This document shows positions 48,947-62,799 of a DNA stretch of 64,000 nt, piece by piece. Source of the stretch: Crotophaga sulcirostris (lineage: Eukaryota; Chordata; Aves; Cuculiformes; Crotophagidae); NCBI GenBank assembly GCA_013397455.1, contig VYZB01000533.1, positions 1,606-65,605 on the forward strand, read 5' to 3'. A program made the position numbers and the translations under genes. Within the stretch, counting starts at the first letter, position 1. Every line of letters begins with the position of its first letter. The notes under the pieces are model-generated. The model had not been told where the DNA came from. It was given only the letters and a program-made list of their open reading frames with translations, and made no database searches.

Positions 48947-51900
48947 CTGTGTCAGAACAAAACAACGTGATCATTGGCAGAAGACTGAAACACATCTCTA
49001 AATAAGATCACGGAGAAAGCAAGCAACTGCAGCAAGTGGTCATGCTACATTTATAATAGTTTTTTCTTATTTCATAGCTTTCTATCTACTAAATATTATT
49101 TACATACTGTAGAGGGGTGTTGTTAGCAACAGTAAATGGTTAACATTTGCCACATGTTCTTAGGAAGGAGCATTTCTAACTTTTTTTGCTGCTTATTCCC
49201 ATATCATTCTGCCATCTATAAGAAAACACTCAGTCCCTGTCTGTACTTTTCCCCTTACAAACTGGATTTAACTGTTACTTCACTTAGAAGGGAGTCAAGA
49301 GTGTGATATGTGCTCTTTGGTAGAGGAGATTTTCATAAAAGCAGAATTAAATACTTTATTGTGAGTAGGGCCTTTTTTTAAAAAAAAAGTTTTTACCTTT
49401 CCTCTTATCTTTCCAAACAAAGCATTTGATTCCCTCTCAGTACCCATGTTTAAACACAGTGATAGACTTGGAATAGCTGCAAATAATTAAGATACAACTG
49501 CCACCCTGTACTTTCTGAAACCATCTAAGCCCATTAAAATTTTAAAAATAACTTATTCTACCAAATTGACCTTGTTCTGTAACTGCTTTTTTCTACAGAA
49601 GGGCCAATATAAGCCCTACCTATAAATACGCTTACAGCAGCAGTTCACAGGTAAATTTCACAATTTGATCAGAATGACAGCCTACAGGAGCCCAGTGTCA
49701 GAGTCAATGTGCTAAACAAATAAATACCAAAGATTAGGCACTGCTCCTGCAGAGGATCACTCCCACTTCTGAAGATATGAATTCTTCCACAGGAAAAAAA
49801 AAGTGAACTTAAAATTTCTTTTCACAGGTTAAAATGAAACCATAAGCACTTAGAATTTTTGAAAAAGAAGGTTAAAAGATCTGTGCATTTGTATGAATTA
49901 GAAAGCCCATGTGTTCCTCTAAGCATAAAGGTAGTTGTACTTCTATGCACTGAGAAAAGTGTTTCAGAAAAGAAAACAACCTTGCTTTATGCAAGGTTTT
50001 TAAATGGAGGGAGAGAAAAAAGTTATCAAGCACTTCATGATATATATATTTTTTTACTTCTAAATTAAACCAAAACACAGAAAATGCCACCTACCAAGAG
50101 CAAAACAAGGTCACTCCAAGTGGCTAAGGCTCACCATTTTTCTTCCTATTTCAGTCTCATCCATCTTGACCATAAAAGTACTGAAAAGATTCTACACTTA
50201 CACAAAGTCCTCTATGTCAAGAACCTACAGAATTAACTCATTTTAAGGGTTAAAGCATACAGTACAGATTGGATTCCCACATTCAGTTTTTGTAAATACT
50301 TATTCTCTGCCGAAGAATGCAACTGTCCAGCATTAATTTTGTAAACCAGTAGGTCTTAGTTGCTGTAACTTCAAGAGAAGATAAGGAGAATGTCAGCTCC
50401 ACTGGCATGGAAACAGCTATTGCAATTTGGACACAACAGAAGCAAAAAGAAAAGAAAATTAATTTATTGGTCAGCTTCCTCCTCACAATGCAGCACACAA
50501 AATCCTCCAAAAACTTGTAAGGAAAACCAGACATTAAGCCTGCTTTGGAAAACTACAAATTTGTGGCTCTATTCTAAGAAAAACGTTCTGCAATATACCA
50601 CATTTTCTGTGGGAATATTTCAAGAACTCTTCCTTTAGTCTATTTGTAAGTGTGTCTTTTGACTCTGGTCATCAAAATATTTTCCCCAATTTTTGTTTAT
50701 CATATCAGAACAAAGAAAACTCAGACAGTATCACCACCTGGATAACAGTGTTCACTAAGTTTCCATTAGCTAAATATAAGCAAATGTAGTTCAGGCAAAA
50801 TAAGAAAGATCATCAAATGCTGTATAAGTCAACAAGGTTTTCAACTAACCTGCAACTGACTCTTTCTACGTTAAGATGGGTGATGGAAAGAAATGAATAC
50901 AATTATCAAAACCTATTTGCTGAGTAGCTTAGGAAGCTGTTGTACTTATCTGCTGTGTTAATACTGAAAGGTATAAATCAAGGAATGGGGAAATTTACTT
51001 AAAATTCCATTTTCAGAATACGAACAACACCAAGGTCTGCAGTAGTCACCTGCATTGCTGTCATAAAATTACAGTCAATAGTGTATTCCAAATCATTACC
51101 ACAAAATCCAAAACTATGCGGTTTTTATACCTATACTTCACAAGGACAGGTGAGGCTTTCTGCAATAATGCTCTGTCATCACGACAGATGCCCAAGGATT
51201 CATTTTTCACTGCAGAATTATTACAGTTTGTACAACACTTTTAGAGATTTCTTTCTTATCTGTTTATTTAACTCAAGCTTGTCCCAGCCCACCTAAGATC
51301 TACTTGATACATGACCTGCCAGCATTTCTTTTCATTTCACGATATAATTTGACAAGCCCAGCACCTCTCTACTATGGCATAATACCGCTCTTTTTCTACT
51401 TCTCTGGTCTCAAAGTGAAAAATCTTCACGAATTCTCCTCTGATAACTGCCCTTCCCACAAAGCGCACAGACTTTGCCAGGCAACGATACACAAAATGCA
51501 CACAACGCCAACACTAGACACTAACTCGCTCAATTTCTTTCCTATTAGAGGTACAAATCTAGTTCATACTTAAATTTCTTGCCCGATCTGGCCTGAGTTC
51601 CTCCATTCCATATGTGGTCATCCTCTTCATAGAAGAAAAAAATATCAAGTTTCACATCATCTTCTCCCTGGAAAGAGAGTTCCAAGCTGTCTTCTACCTG
51701 CAAGACAAAAACCACACTGTATATATTCATTAAATATAAAGCTAGTTATCTGAGCAAGTTTCAGAAAATGAATTTATTTTTGGTCAGGTACGCAGAGTGA
51801 CTCCTATCCTAAGTGAAGAAAATACACTAATTCTGCAATTTTATTTATTTTTTTTATGCCTTAAGGAAATTTTCTGCACCTCAGTGAGACTATGTTCTCT

Positions 51901-54900
51901 TTCCTCCCTTTATCTTCAAAAGTTTCAGCACCATCTCCTTGTCCTCTGTCACAAGCAAATAGCCTCAGTGAATAAATAAATGACTAGTAGGTGTCTCTGT
52001 TAAACATACTTCCTCGATGATAAAACACTCACTAAGGCCCAGTAATGATGTAACATTTGAACTGTAGCTGAACCCTCATATTCGTCTACTTTCACTTATT
52101 CTCTCTACCATTTTGAAGCCTACACCCTGAAAAAGTTAAATAAAGATCCACATAAGCTAATAATGAACAAGTCTAGTGCCCACTCAAGCCATCCTATCCA
52201 TTTCTGCTAGTTTTACCAATAGGGCTACAGATAATCTCAGAGCTAGCACCAACTGTCCTGTATGATGGGGCCCACCCAATCTCAAGTCCTAAATTCCACC
52301 TTGGTTCTTAAGTTTCCCTAGCAGCACTGACACAGACTAGACCCCTTTAAAACTTATTTAGAACTTCCTCTGAAGCGGAATCCAGACTCCTCAAAAAGGG
52401 CTGAAGCCATTAAGAAAGGTGTTGTCTCACACACTCCCCAAGCAAACACCACAAATCAGCAACATTATATATCTAGTATGAATAAAGGTCTGCCAGGGAG
52501 AATTCAGATATCCACTTCTACATAAGCAATCTGTAGCTGTACTCAAACTTATGAACATACAGACACATAAAGGAAAATGTTCATCATGTACCTTGCCAAA
52601 TTTGTGCTTCAGCGGTAATCCTGCTTTCTGAAAGGCTGGAATGATATCTGCTTTGTAGTCCCTTATGAAGACTCCTAAATCCACATCTTTGCTGTGAGGA
52701 ATGACACTGCACTGCCTATACCAGCCTGAGGGGAAAAAAAAAAAAAAGAAGAAAAAAACAAGCTAGTTTAATTCAGGAACATGAGAAATGCATGAGCAGA
52801 ACAAAATTCACATAAACATGAACTACCATAAGGTCAAAAGGGAAACATCTTTGAATAAGGCCATAAGTAAGACTTTTGACTTCCTCTAGTATTAAATTAA
52901 CCACACTGAAGAAAACAAATACTACTGCACTTACAGACAGCTCTTTCTTTCAGAAAGCCAAAAATGAGAGAGAAAACACTATTTCAATGATAAAATACCT
53001 TCAAGTTTTTTAATGTAATGTCTTTAAAGGAAAATATTCTTTATCTGGGTGCAAATCTAATCAGCAATGAACAGTTACAGGGCTACAGGTGTGCTTTTAC
53101 TTTGAACCTATTATTTTAGATAGAGTATGAGTCGCTAATAATCATTCAAACACCACTGCAAAACAGTAAAACAAGAACTGGGACATCCTTTTGTCTGTTT
53201 CATTAAAGTAGCTTTTTAAACCGTTCATTCAGAAAATTATATTCCCTAGGACCAAAGAAATAAAAGTCGAATTTGCACACACATGAATTTTCAAAACTTA
53301 TTTCAATAATTAAAGGTTCTTCACCAGTGATATTACTTCCACCTTCAGCAGAACTGAAAACTTGCTGAACCTACTCTAGCAGGTTGGTATTTTATTAAAA
53401 GGATGTGTTTTAAAATAAATAAATGAGTGTAAATTGTATTTTAAAAGTCAGTGATAATCACCAAATTGCAGGGAAAGAAAAATCAGGTGAAAGTCTACGT
53501 GTACAGCATAATATATGCCCATCACTGTGTTTTTGAACTAGCACCTCAGTAAATTCCAACTCACAAAATTTACCGATTACTTTCTAAGCAGTGATCAACA
53601 CAACAGAGGTAACTGCTAACAACATGAAAACACTGGAAATACAATACAACATAACAACACTGGAAATTTGCTCAAAACCTCCAAGGCTCAAGTTTCTAAA
53701 GAAAAAGCATTTTATCTGGAGCAAAAAATCCGATCTGAATACAGCTAACGCCACACTTAACCTCCCAAACAAACACATTTAGCCGCTAACCCTCAGCTAA
53801 CATCACAAGCAATAGAGGATGTAATATTTAAAATTTCAAATGAGTTTAAAAATGAAACACAACAGAAATTTTTTACCAAGGCATGTTCCACTGCTCAGCC
53901 AGAACTTTACTCCTAAGTTATTCAGTGTCAGGGCAGCCAGATGGAGCAAGGATTTTGCTTTTTTCCTGAACTCCACTGCATCAAGAGAGGTATCATCAGG
54001 ATACAGCTGGAAAGCAAAGGAAGAATAAGCAAGCTAATGTCAGAGAGCAAACCTGTCGCTTCATTTTTCAGTGTCCTATGAAAAAATGACCTTTAGAAGT
54101 TTACTTAACTAATATCTGGGCAGTATCTCTTTTTACATATACAGCTCAGTTTGAGAACATGCACTAGAATGACAAGTTTAAATTCAAACTCTTAAATATC
54201 TAGCTTCAGTTTTTCCAAACTAGAAGAATGTAAAGTCACAGTAAAATAGAACAAGAATATATATATTAGGCACTGATTCTCAGCACTTGGCAACAACAGA
54301 TACGAAACCTAGTTCTTCACATGCTGAAGCCAAAATCCACAGTTACAGGGGAAAACAGTGACAGAATTGGAGTTACTTCCAGCACATGAGTTTATTTGGC
54401 GCCACCCTCTGTTACAACTGGATGTTTACAACTTCTGCCATATCGTAGAAACAACGTAAACGGAAATTAAACCCTTATTCCAGCTACAACTGTGGCAAGA
54501 TCTTCTGTTAATGCAAAGCCAGAACAAACACCACAGTCTGGGGCAGCATTCCTAAATCAAACACAGGAACAACACACCACTCAGCTTCACGACTGGTTTC
54601 ATTAAGAGCTCTTGGGCAACAAAGAGCTGAAATTAATACCTGCTTTTCAAAACAGATGCCAGCTGCCTATTTCAATATTAATGCCGCAACAAAGTTCAAT
54701 GTGCCTTTTGAGGCACATTTTCTCCGCGTGTGACAATAACTGTCTGGAGGTTTTAGAACTGAACGGGAGCATACTTACAACTTCTGCCCTTTACAGGTGA
54801 AATGACAACACCTGGGTAGCCCTGGGTCTAGTAACTCTCCTGCTGCATGTATGGTATGCGATGGACTACTAGACTGACAAGGATGGTCTTCCCTTCAAGT

Positions 54901-57900
54901 CCCTTCCCCAAGACCTCAAAAACCAGAACCTCTAGGGTCCTCTTTTTTCCCTCTATACTGTAGCAGGAAGTTTTCAACTATCTGCTGAATTAGGTAGCAA
55001 TATTCTAAAAATAATAGTATTGAAAATATTAGCTTACACAGTCAAAAAGCAATGAAATAAGTAATTTCAAAATGAATATAACATTTCAAACAAACCAAGG
55101 CAGGAATGTGGAACTGCAGCACGCAATTCAAAAGAATATAAAATGAAATATTACCCAGAACTTATAGAACTGCCACAAGGAAAATTCTAAACCACAAAAG
55201 GTACACAAGACCTTAGTGTTATTTACATGCAATCAATGTAACAGTAACAATGTGTAAGAACTATGGACATGCTGGTTACCCCTCCTTCACAAAGTTTTGG
55301 AAAATGGAAAAAATGCACTCCCAAGTAAACAAGACAGACCATGACTTTCAGGCAAAGTTTTAGTTTTATTATCACTTACTCTGTGTATTGAGCTAAGAGG
55401 CTGCATTTAGCTTTATTTAAGTCCCATCTAGGTAAAAAACAAATGAACTGTTTGTAGGTTTGGGTCAATCAGTGAAAATGTACATTACATCTCAGAGACA
55501 CTACCTGATTCCCACTAACCTGAAAGAAAGCTCGAGCTTCTCTGTATCTACATTCAAGAAACCTAGAGTGTGACATCTCCTCTAGAAAACTGGATGGATT
55601 TTTTGGAATTTGAACTTTTAAGTCATCAATGGAAATAAGCAGAAGTTCCGGCCTGCAAGGAAAGAAAGATTACCCCACTTATGCCTGCATTAGAGCATAA
55701 TGTTGTTTACAACAGGTGATACTGACATGTAAAAGACACTTTCTTCTTCTAGCTCAGGTTAAAATCCTGACGCATACTACTGGCAGTGATTCCTCAATCC
55801 AAATACATCCAAAATTGATTATAAGAGATGAGCAACAACAAATTCCCCATACACTTCCTAATTTTGTTTAAAAAGAATTCTACGCCTACATACCCATGGT
55901 CAGTAGCCCACTCAGTCTTTTACTAACTCATTACTCACCCTGAATTTGTTTAGAGCTGTTGTTCAGTGCATTTGAAAATCCAGGCTATTTATTTAGTTGT
56001 CAAAGTATGGAATGTACTTAAGAACCAAATTTTACCCTGTATTTTGAGGCTATTTGTGTTTACAATTTAAAAACTGTTCAGCCTTCACAATTAATTAAAT
56101 GTGATATTTAACAGCTCACATAGTCAACTTGAAATGTTTAAGCACATAACTGGTACAGATTCCATGTTTTAGAAAGATGCAAGGATGATGTCAATTTTAA
56201 GGAAAAAATTAAACAGATTTATTTTGACCTGTGAAATGTTTGTCTTTTTTTCTGATTTATGGCACATACTTATACCCTACAGGAACTCTGTTCTCAAAGC
56301 CTTGTGCTTGGCTTTTAAAACAGCAAAAAGATCTATTATGGCTTTTATTTCCTGAAATACTGCTATTGAACGCATTGTAAGAAAAGGCAGACATTCACAG
56401 TAACTTTACCAATGTAATGCAAAGTTTTAGCGTAAGACTGTGGACAAATAGCATCACCAATTCAAACATTTATGCAAGAAAGGAGTTCCTTCAGCCTGTT
56501 AAGAGCTTGGATTAGATGCAATCATTAGCACAGGTCTTAGTGGGACAACTGCCACCTCTCTTTACTAAAGGCCTTTAACACTGATTTCTTGGACTACTAC
56601 AGAATGGATTTTTGTTGATTCCCCTTTTCATTATATGTATTATATCTTTACTCAGCTTTTGGATACATATGGTTATAGACAGAAGACCAAACATCTATCA
56701 GCTAGTACCAAATGTCTTGCAACTTCTCCTTTCCCCCTATATTAATAGCACAGTTATCAACAGATTTCAAACTCTTTCATATAATAATGATAAACCACTG
56801 ACTAGTAGAAGATCCTCTGGTACATTCAAATTCAGTCATGACTTCTTTGCCTTCCCTTCATCTTTCTGCCTGCTTCAACAGGGCCACACAGAAACTTTCC
56901 CTAAAACGTAGTTCCTTATTTATAAACGGCGGGAAGATCTTATTTTCAGCTTAACAGAAATGGAACCTTCATATCTTAATTTACCTGCGCTTCAAGGGCT
57001 CAGCCATACATGAGCTAAATTTTACAACCTGACTTTAGGAAAGAGAGCAATTCTATATACAGGAGAAAGAAGTTATTTTGGAAGTACCCCTTCAGCTTTT
57101 TCCCTCCTCTGTTCTGAACTCACTTTTCATATGCTCCAGGGTAGCGACCAAAGTGGAGTTTCCGGAAAGGGACAAACTTTCTGTCCATATGTTGCTTGAG
57201 TCTCAGGGGGCCATGCCAGAGATAATTACCACTTCTCTCATAGAAGACCACCAGGTGAATGGCATGAGATGCCAGTTTAAATATGTAGTGCAAAGGAATT
57301 TCAATCCCAGACAGGTCATCCATCCCATCCAAGCGGGGGTCCTTGTTTATAATCTTCAGCCATTGGAACCCCATTTTCTCAGCAGTTCTAAAAAGACCAA
57401 CCTAAAAATGAGAGACAGAGAAACAGAAAGACAAAGGTGGAGAGAGAGATGCTAAAGAATAGAGAAACCACAGCTGAATCCTAAATACTTATTATTAACT
57501 GATTTTGATTTTTTAATCAGACTTGAACACAAACTACTTAAAATTTTTTAAGACCTTCAAGGTGAGCAACCATAAGCAATTCCAACTACTGTTTTCTTGT
57601 CTTCAATTCTGCCCCTCAAACTATTCAATAAAACAACTAAATCTTGTAAGCCATGCCTGGACTACATTTGCTCCTTGCTGTGGCACCCTTCTCAGCATCT
57701 TCAAATTGTTCTTTAAACTTATTCTTGTGCTGAACGTGGCATTCATGACCCCTTGAATAATGATAGCACTACTGCAAAATCTTTTATGATGTACGTAAAT
57801 ATTTGTCTAAATGTCACCAACACCAAGCACTGTACTAGGTAACAGGCTTTCATATATATCCACAGAAAAAGGGAGTGAAATTCTGGCTGATAAGAAAAGA

Positions 57901-60900
57901 ACCAATCAGCATCAGAGGACCTTTTCAACTACCCACCTTAAAGTGTTTTATATACACATATCAGCTTCTCCTTGGGATGCTACAGATATTATTAAGGAGC
58001 TACAAAGGAATGGGGAAATGGATTTATATTGCTGTGCTGCCACATAACCTTATTCTCCGTTTCTTTAATTCTTTTACAGCTATGGGTAAAACCACTGCCT
58101 AATCAGATACAGAATGCCACCACTCCTCACTTGAGTGGGACTCCTTCAAATAAAATAGTCACAGACCGTTTTAATGTCTCCTGCTTTTTCTCAAAAAAAA
58201 CCCCAAACAACAAGAACAAACAAAGAAAGCTGTTTGTCACTGGTATCATTAGTCTGTAGAAATCAATTTAATGAATACTTTCAGGTGACATTTAATTGAC
58301 AAAATAATATTGCATTCAATTTTGTCCATCATACGCTACACCTCCATTTTTAACACAACCATTTAAAAATCTCAGAACACCAAAGAAAATCAGAAATACC
58401 AATACACTGACAAAAAAAAAAAGGTGTTAACTACAAGGACGCACTAAAAGAAATGTAAACCACCAGACTGTGATTATCATTCTAGCCTTGTCACATCAAT
58501 GCCTGCATTTCCTCCTTCTGGTTTTCCTTCTTCCTTTGTAATGGAACATCCTTTTTTTTTTTTTTTCTCCTTTTTGTATAGTCTCTTACTACATGCCTAT
58601 GAATACTGCAGACTGCTTCTAAAAACTCCTGTTTATCTGTAAATGACTCTTAATGTATCCAAACTAGTGTCAGGATATCTTTTACTTTAAAAAAAGAAGT
58701 TTCCTCTACCAACGCTTTCCACATATTTAATTCAGAGGCTTTAACACAGATATGAAAACGTTATGTCACAATCAATCTACGTCAAAATCATAGAACAGTT
58801 GAATGCATTACAATACACAAATGTGGACTGAAGAAAAGGCACTTACTTCATGTTTCCATGTTTTGTCCAGTAGTGCAAATGTAGTAAAGTCTCTTGGAGC
58901 ACAAAAGTACTTGCATTCCAGACTAGGGCCATCAGGAGAACTTTTAATCTGTTCAATGTCTTTATCGACTAATCCCAGAATCAAAGGATCGATCAAATAT
59001 ACTGGTATATTGTGACTGGATATTAAGCCTAGGAACTTCCTAACCACATGCTGTTTGACAGAGGATAAAGTTGGAAGTTAGAAACACCATCTGTAAGCGT
59101 ACAAAAGTTAGTACATTAGAACTCTCTGACAGAAGGAAAAAGAAACAATCCACTGACATAAGGAAATCTTATCTCCTAACACATTTTCTGAGTGTGCACG
59201 TTAATTCCATAAACAGTTGTGGAAAAGGAAATTTTTTCTTTCAGAGGAACAGGATGCTCTCAAGCTTTCCAGGTCTCTATGACTAGAAGAAAAAAAAAAT
59301 CTTTTAGCTTCTATTAGAACTTTCCACAAGTTAAAGCACTTTAAGTCTAGACTAGGGAATGGACTCTAGCTATGCTAAACTCCATATTATTTCCATCTTT
59401 AGACTGAGTTGGAAAGCACTTGAAAAAACTAGAGATTATAGAATGAGATGTGATGCACGTGTGGGTGCTGAGGCAGCTGGCTGATGCGATTCTGAGGCTG
59501 CTCTGCAACATCTTGAAAAGTTGTTCCTCAAGGCTGAGAAAAGGCAAATTTCATGCTGTCTTGACAAAGAAGAATCTGGGGAATTCTGGTCACCGTAATC
59601 TCAGCCCCCAGTAAACTTCTGGAGAAAAGACCCCAGACAAGTCATATCCAAGCACATGAAGGACAAGGATGTAATTGGGAAAGCCAGCCAAAGGCAAACT
59701 GCACCTAATCACATCGACTGCCTTTGGAGAACTCTGTGGACAAGGTGAAAGCAACGGACACCGTTCATACTTTGACTTTAGCAAGGCTTCTGACCTGCTC
59801 CCACATGGCATCACAAAACCCCAAACATGATGCCTCTTGTATATAAAGGGTGATCCTGTGAGAAGGTAGGAAGTGAGTACTATCCAGTCTTTGGATGGTA
59901 GTGTACCCAGGGCATTCAACCACGGCAACATTGCATAAGATGTTGAAAGAAGGCCCTGTGCCTGTTGAGAGGATTTATTAACTTGATTCAGTGGAGAATT
60001 TCAATCAATTACATTTAAATGTCCGTGGCACACAGAAGATTTACAGCAATCATAGCTACACTATTAAAAAAAGGCAACTGATGTAGTTAACTCTAATAGT
60101 TAAATTTAATGACTTAAAAGTACCACTTAAATCAGAAGAAAATATTTGCTTAGAACAGCACTGCCAGGCTCCATGTCTGTTACTGTCAAGGTGAGATGTA
60201 ATAAGGGAAGACAATGGCCTACAGCCCAAGCTACATGTCCAGCAAGCTTTCTCACTGAAACTCTAACCCTTCTCCTGTCAAGTTGCTGAGTCTGTTCAAC
60301 CAGACTCCACAGGCCAATCTCCATTTCTGGCATGGGGCTTTGGCTTTGGAGAGGCATAAAGATGTGAATGAAGATCGAATGTGGATCAACAGAATTTAGG
60401 TAGCAGCAGTACATCTGTTGCACAGGCAGGCAAGGCCTGTGATTTCAACTATACTTGACACGTAAGCAATGTGTTAGCATTATTTCTGTAACTAAAACTA
60501 ACAGATTAGAAAGATGAACAGGAGGCAAACCTCTGCAAAAATATCTGCAATATCTGCTCTACCTCATCACTTCTCCAGGTAAACAGATGCTTTCAGTTGA
60601 AACTTAAAATAATGTAGTTGAAACTTAAATAATGAGGTTGAAACTTAAATAATGTGGTAGAAAGTGACAGTGACAATGTCAAGCAGCTAATAAAGACCAT
60701 TTTGGCCTCATCATACAGAGGCTCTGAAAAAAAAGACTGGAGTGGAACAAGCCCCTGGAAGGCACATTCTCATTGCCTATTAATGATCCCTTAAGATCAA
60801 GTTAAAGCTTAATAAGAACTCTGTCCACAGACTGGCTGACTGGAAGCCCACTGTGACCACATCACCTCCAAGAATAGTGAGACATTCTTTGTGCAAGCAA

Positions 60901-61884
60901 GAAGGCCACAGCGCTGTTGCTGTGGATTATTCCCAAGAACAGCTCTTAACCAGAACACCTTTTCTCTTGCTCAGCAGAAACAAGGCATTTAAATGGCCTT
61001 ATTTTGCTAATTAGGAACATTATCATATTGCATCCAAAGTGAAAGGTAGCCAGCTTCCAGTGCATCATTCTCTTTAACCACCTGCACTGTTCTTCTGCTG
61101 GGAGATCTGTTAACAAAAGGCTTCTATACAAGTGTTTCCAAACAAATGCTAACTACAAAAAAATAACTGAGCTCTTGATTCCCTGAGGCAAACACGTTGT
61201 TATAGTTGCATTCAATCCTGCAAACCTTAAGTAAGAAAAAAATACTCCATTTCAAGTATTAATGGCAGTCCTAACATTGCTCCTCAAGAATGGAATACGG
61301 CAACTGGTGAATGCTGAGAGGTACCATTTTCCTGCTTGTGAAGAGCTTTATGACCCAGTGTAAGCAAGTAACACAAAACACTGAGCAGTGGGTTAAACAA
61401 CTGGAGTGAGCAAAGAGGTGCTTTGTGACCTGAGATCCGCAGCCAATTATTTTACCATGCTACTGACTAAACAGACAAGTTCCATGTCAAATAGCCAATC
61501 TTTTCAATACTCATTCTGAAAGAACATAAAAGGCCGAATCAAAACTCCTGTATCAGAAAGAACAAGTTTTGCCTCTTAAAATATGAGCAACACTACTAAG
61601 GACTGCACAGGCAAAGGCTGTTAAGCTGTAACCATTTCTCAACTCTATTTTAAACTGATGTTTTGAAACACTTCATAACTTTACTCAGTGAAGAAAGTAT
61701 CTTATTCCTTAAAAGCAAAAAACCCCCAGTGAAGAGGAAGGAGAACTAGACCCTGAGTCTGCAATTCCACGTGAGTTCTCTGAGGTTTGCAGAAGAACTG
61801 TATGAACAATGATGTTGTACATACCCATCTAGTGCTGTCTTGGCCTGATTGGCTTCCTCTGACTTTTGAAAAAACTGCTCCATT
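48733..61884 (-). CDS. FKTN: FKTN (fukutin), eight coding exons, N-terminal exon not found
   Basis: Fukutin is a Golgi type II membrane enzyme of the LicD/nucleotidyltransferase-like family. It adds ribitol-5-phosphate from CDP-ribitol to the core M3 glycan of alpha-dystroglycan, working with FKRP and POMGNT1; human defects cause Fukuyama muscular dystrophy. Minus-strand exons: 61825-61884, 58847-59050, 57124-57401, 55520-55652, 53877-54006, 52592-52725, 51570-51697 and 48733-48946. Every junction has GT donors and AG acceptors, and phases match throughout. Joined, they encode 426 residues, exactly the human 461 minus about 35 N-terminal residues. The DxD-type motif KDVDLG sits in the 52.6-kb exon and [11 protein letters not shown] spans the preceding junction. 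The signal-anchor exon (initiator Met and transmembrane helix) is not recognisable in the window. No stop or frameshift was found. Confidence 0.97.
51570..51697 (-). CDS. FKTN: FKTN exon, catalytic domain
   Basis: 128 bases encoding [20 protein letters not shown] and [13 protein letters not shown], ending with AA of a lysine codon at a GTATGA donor. [13 protein letters not shown] carries a second conserved acidic cluster. Confidence 0.98.
52592..52725 (-). CDS. FKTN: FKTN exon with the DxD motif
   Basis: 134 bases encoding [20 protein letters not shown] and [15 protein letters not shown]. The aspartates of DVD are the expected metal-binding pair of the nucleotidyltransferase fold and are intact. 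Confidence 0.98.
53877..54006 (-). CDS. FKTN: FKTN exon, start of catalytic domain
   Basis: 130 bases encoding [20 protein letters not shown] and ending FWLSSGTCL plus the first base of glycine. [10 protein letters not shown] opens the LicD-type nucleotidyltransferase domain. Confidence 0.97.
55520..55652 (-). CDS. FKTN: FKTN exon, interdomain region
   Basis: 133 bases. It completes the split lysine, then reads [19 protein letters not shown] and [16 protein letters not shown], matching human PEL....D.L.V.IPK.P and SRF.ECRY.EARAFFQ. The sequence before the SRF motif is the least conserved part of the gene seen here. Confidence 0.96.
57124..57401 (-). CDS. FKTN: FKTN exon, N-terminal domain
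   Basis: 278 bases starting [13 protein letters not shown] and including [39 protein letters not shown] and [17 protein letters not shown]. These are near-identical to human fukutin. It ends with two bases of a lysine codon at a GTGAGT donor. Confidence 0.98.
58847..59050 (-). CDS. FKTN: FKTN exon, N-terminal domain
   Basis: 204 bases, 68 codons, phase 0 at both ends. It contains [12 protein letters not shown] and [15 protein letters not shown], both strongly conserved in fukutin. The acceptor is TCAAACAG/CAT and the donor GAA/GTAAGT. Confidence 0.97.
59465..59935 (+). mobile_element. degenerate CR1 LINE ORF2 fragment in an FKTN intron
   Basis: The block runs in CR1 order: GTGCTGAGGCAGCTGGCTGATG, a GATCT-like region, GGGGAATTCTGG, then GACTTTAGCAAGGCTTCTGACC (the CR1 reverse transcriptase segment encoding DFSKA.D). 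It is heavily mutated, lies antisense to FKTN and is probably an old insertion. Confidence 0.75.
60596..60660. repeat. short tandem repeat, about 20-base unit, three copies
   Basis: The unit GTTGAAACTTAAATAATGTG recurs three times with small changes. It lies in the large FKTN intron between 59.05 and 61.82 kb, which otherwise shows no feature apart from the CR1 fragment. Confidence 0.85.
61825..61884 (-). CDS. FKTN: FKTN exon encoding stem residues (about human 36-55)
   Basis: A 60-base exon in phase 0 with 20 codons, [20 protein letters not shown], aligning with the human stem segment NGA.LSK..GS....DST.W. A strong acceptor (long pyrimidine tract, then GATAG) precedes it and a GTATGT donor follows. 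The +1 frame contains an ATG at the second base, but only this frame joins correctly to the next exon. Confidence 0.9.
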
Positions 61885-62617
61885 CTATCAAAACCAAAGA
61901 AGGGGAGGGGTAGGGAGAAAGAAAAGACGTTTCAGTTGAATTTCTGCTTGGAATTTCTTAACAGGACATTCAGGGGCATTTATGCAGTTAGCACTTTTAA
62001 TGATGGTTGTGGTTATGTTTCTGGTCACTCAACTACAGTACTGAATGTAAAGTCATAAACAACTGCTACAGCCTACTGTATTTAGAAGGACAGTGCAAGC
62101 CTTGGGGACTTACAGACATGCAAGGACTGCATGACTGGCCCTCAGGTTTCTAAGTGAATGTGCCAGTAAAGGTAAAACGGGAAGCTGCCAAACACAAACA
62201 GTGTTAGACAAATACCACTGGGGCAAAGACAGCTGGACTAAGCCTTGGTCTTTCCCGATATGAAATGAGAGAATTGAATTTAAAAGAGTACATTCCTACC
62301 CCGAAGCCACAGTGGTTAGTGGCTCAGCACTTAGCTTTTCAAAAGTATAAGGAAATTTACATTCACAGTCTTGTTGTTTACAATCAAAAACTGAAGAAAG
62401 AAGTCAAAGATTGTGGTTTTGTCCAGCACTAAGACTGCACTAACAATGCCCTCCCCAACAGAAAGAAACTCAGGAAACATGATACCTGTGCAATTCTTCT
62501 ATAAAAAAATAAAGCGAAGGCATAAAATTGTGAAGAGTTTGTTTGGTGCACCTGCATTGCATCTGTAAACTGTGAAGCCATCAAAACCCGACATATTTAA
62601 TTAATAGTAACATTTAC

Positions 62618-62718
62618 CTTTCTTCTTTATAGAAAAAACACACTCGGCTAAACATTCCATGGGCGATATAAAAGCAGGGTTTAATCCGTAACATCCAGAA
62701 GTGCTGAATCACAAAGCA
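62618..62718 (-). other. candidate upstream exon, function unknown
   Basis: On the minus strand a pyrimidine-rich stretch with TTGTCTTAG precedes 101 bases that are open in one frame (including FYIAHGMFSRVCFFYKEE) and are followed by a GTAAATG donor. If spliced to the FKTN exon at 61825-61884 the frame would not continue with fukutin, so a 5'UTR exon or a chance structure is more likely than a coding exon. Confidence 0.25.
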
Positions 62719-62799
62719 CTAAGACAACGGCAGAAAAAGCTGGGTTTTCTTTTAAACACACCACTGCTGTAAAACCTGCACACAGTAAATGCTGCCTTG

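Noticed and set aside
62341..62480. A 49-codon hydrophobic minus-strand frame considered as the fukutin anchor exon
   Set aside because: No resemblance to the conserved fukutin N-terminus, and it ends in a stop before any suitable splice donor.
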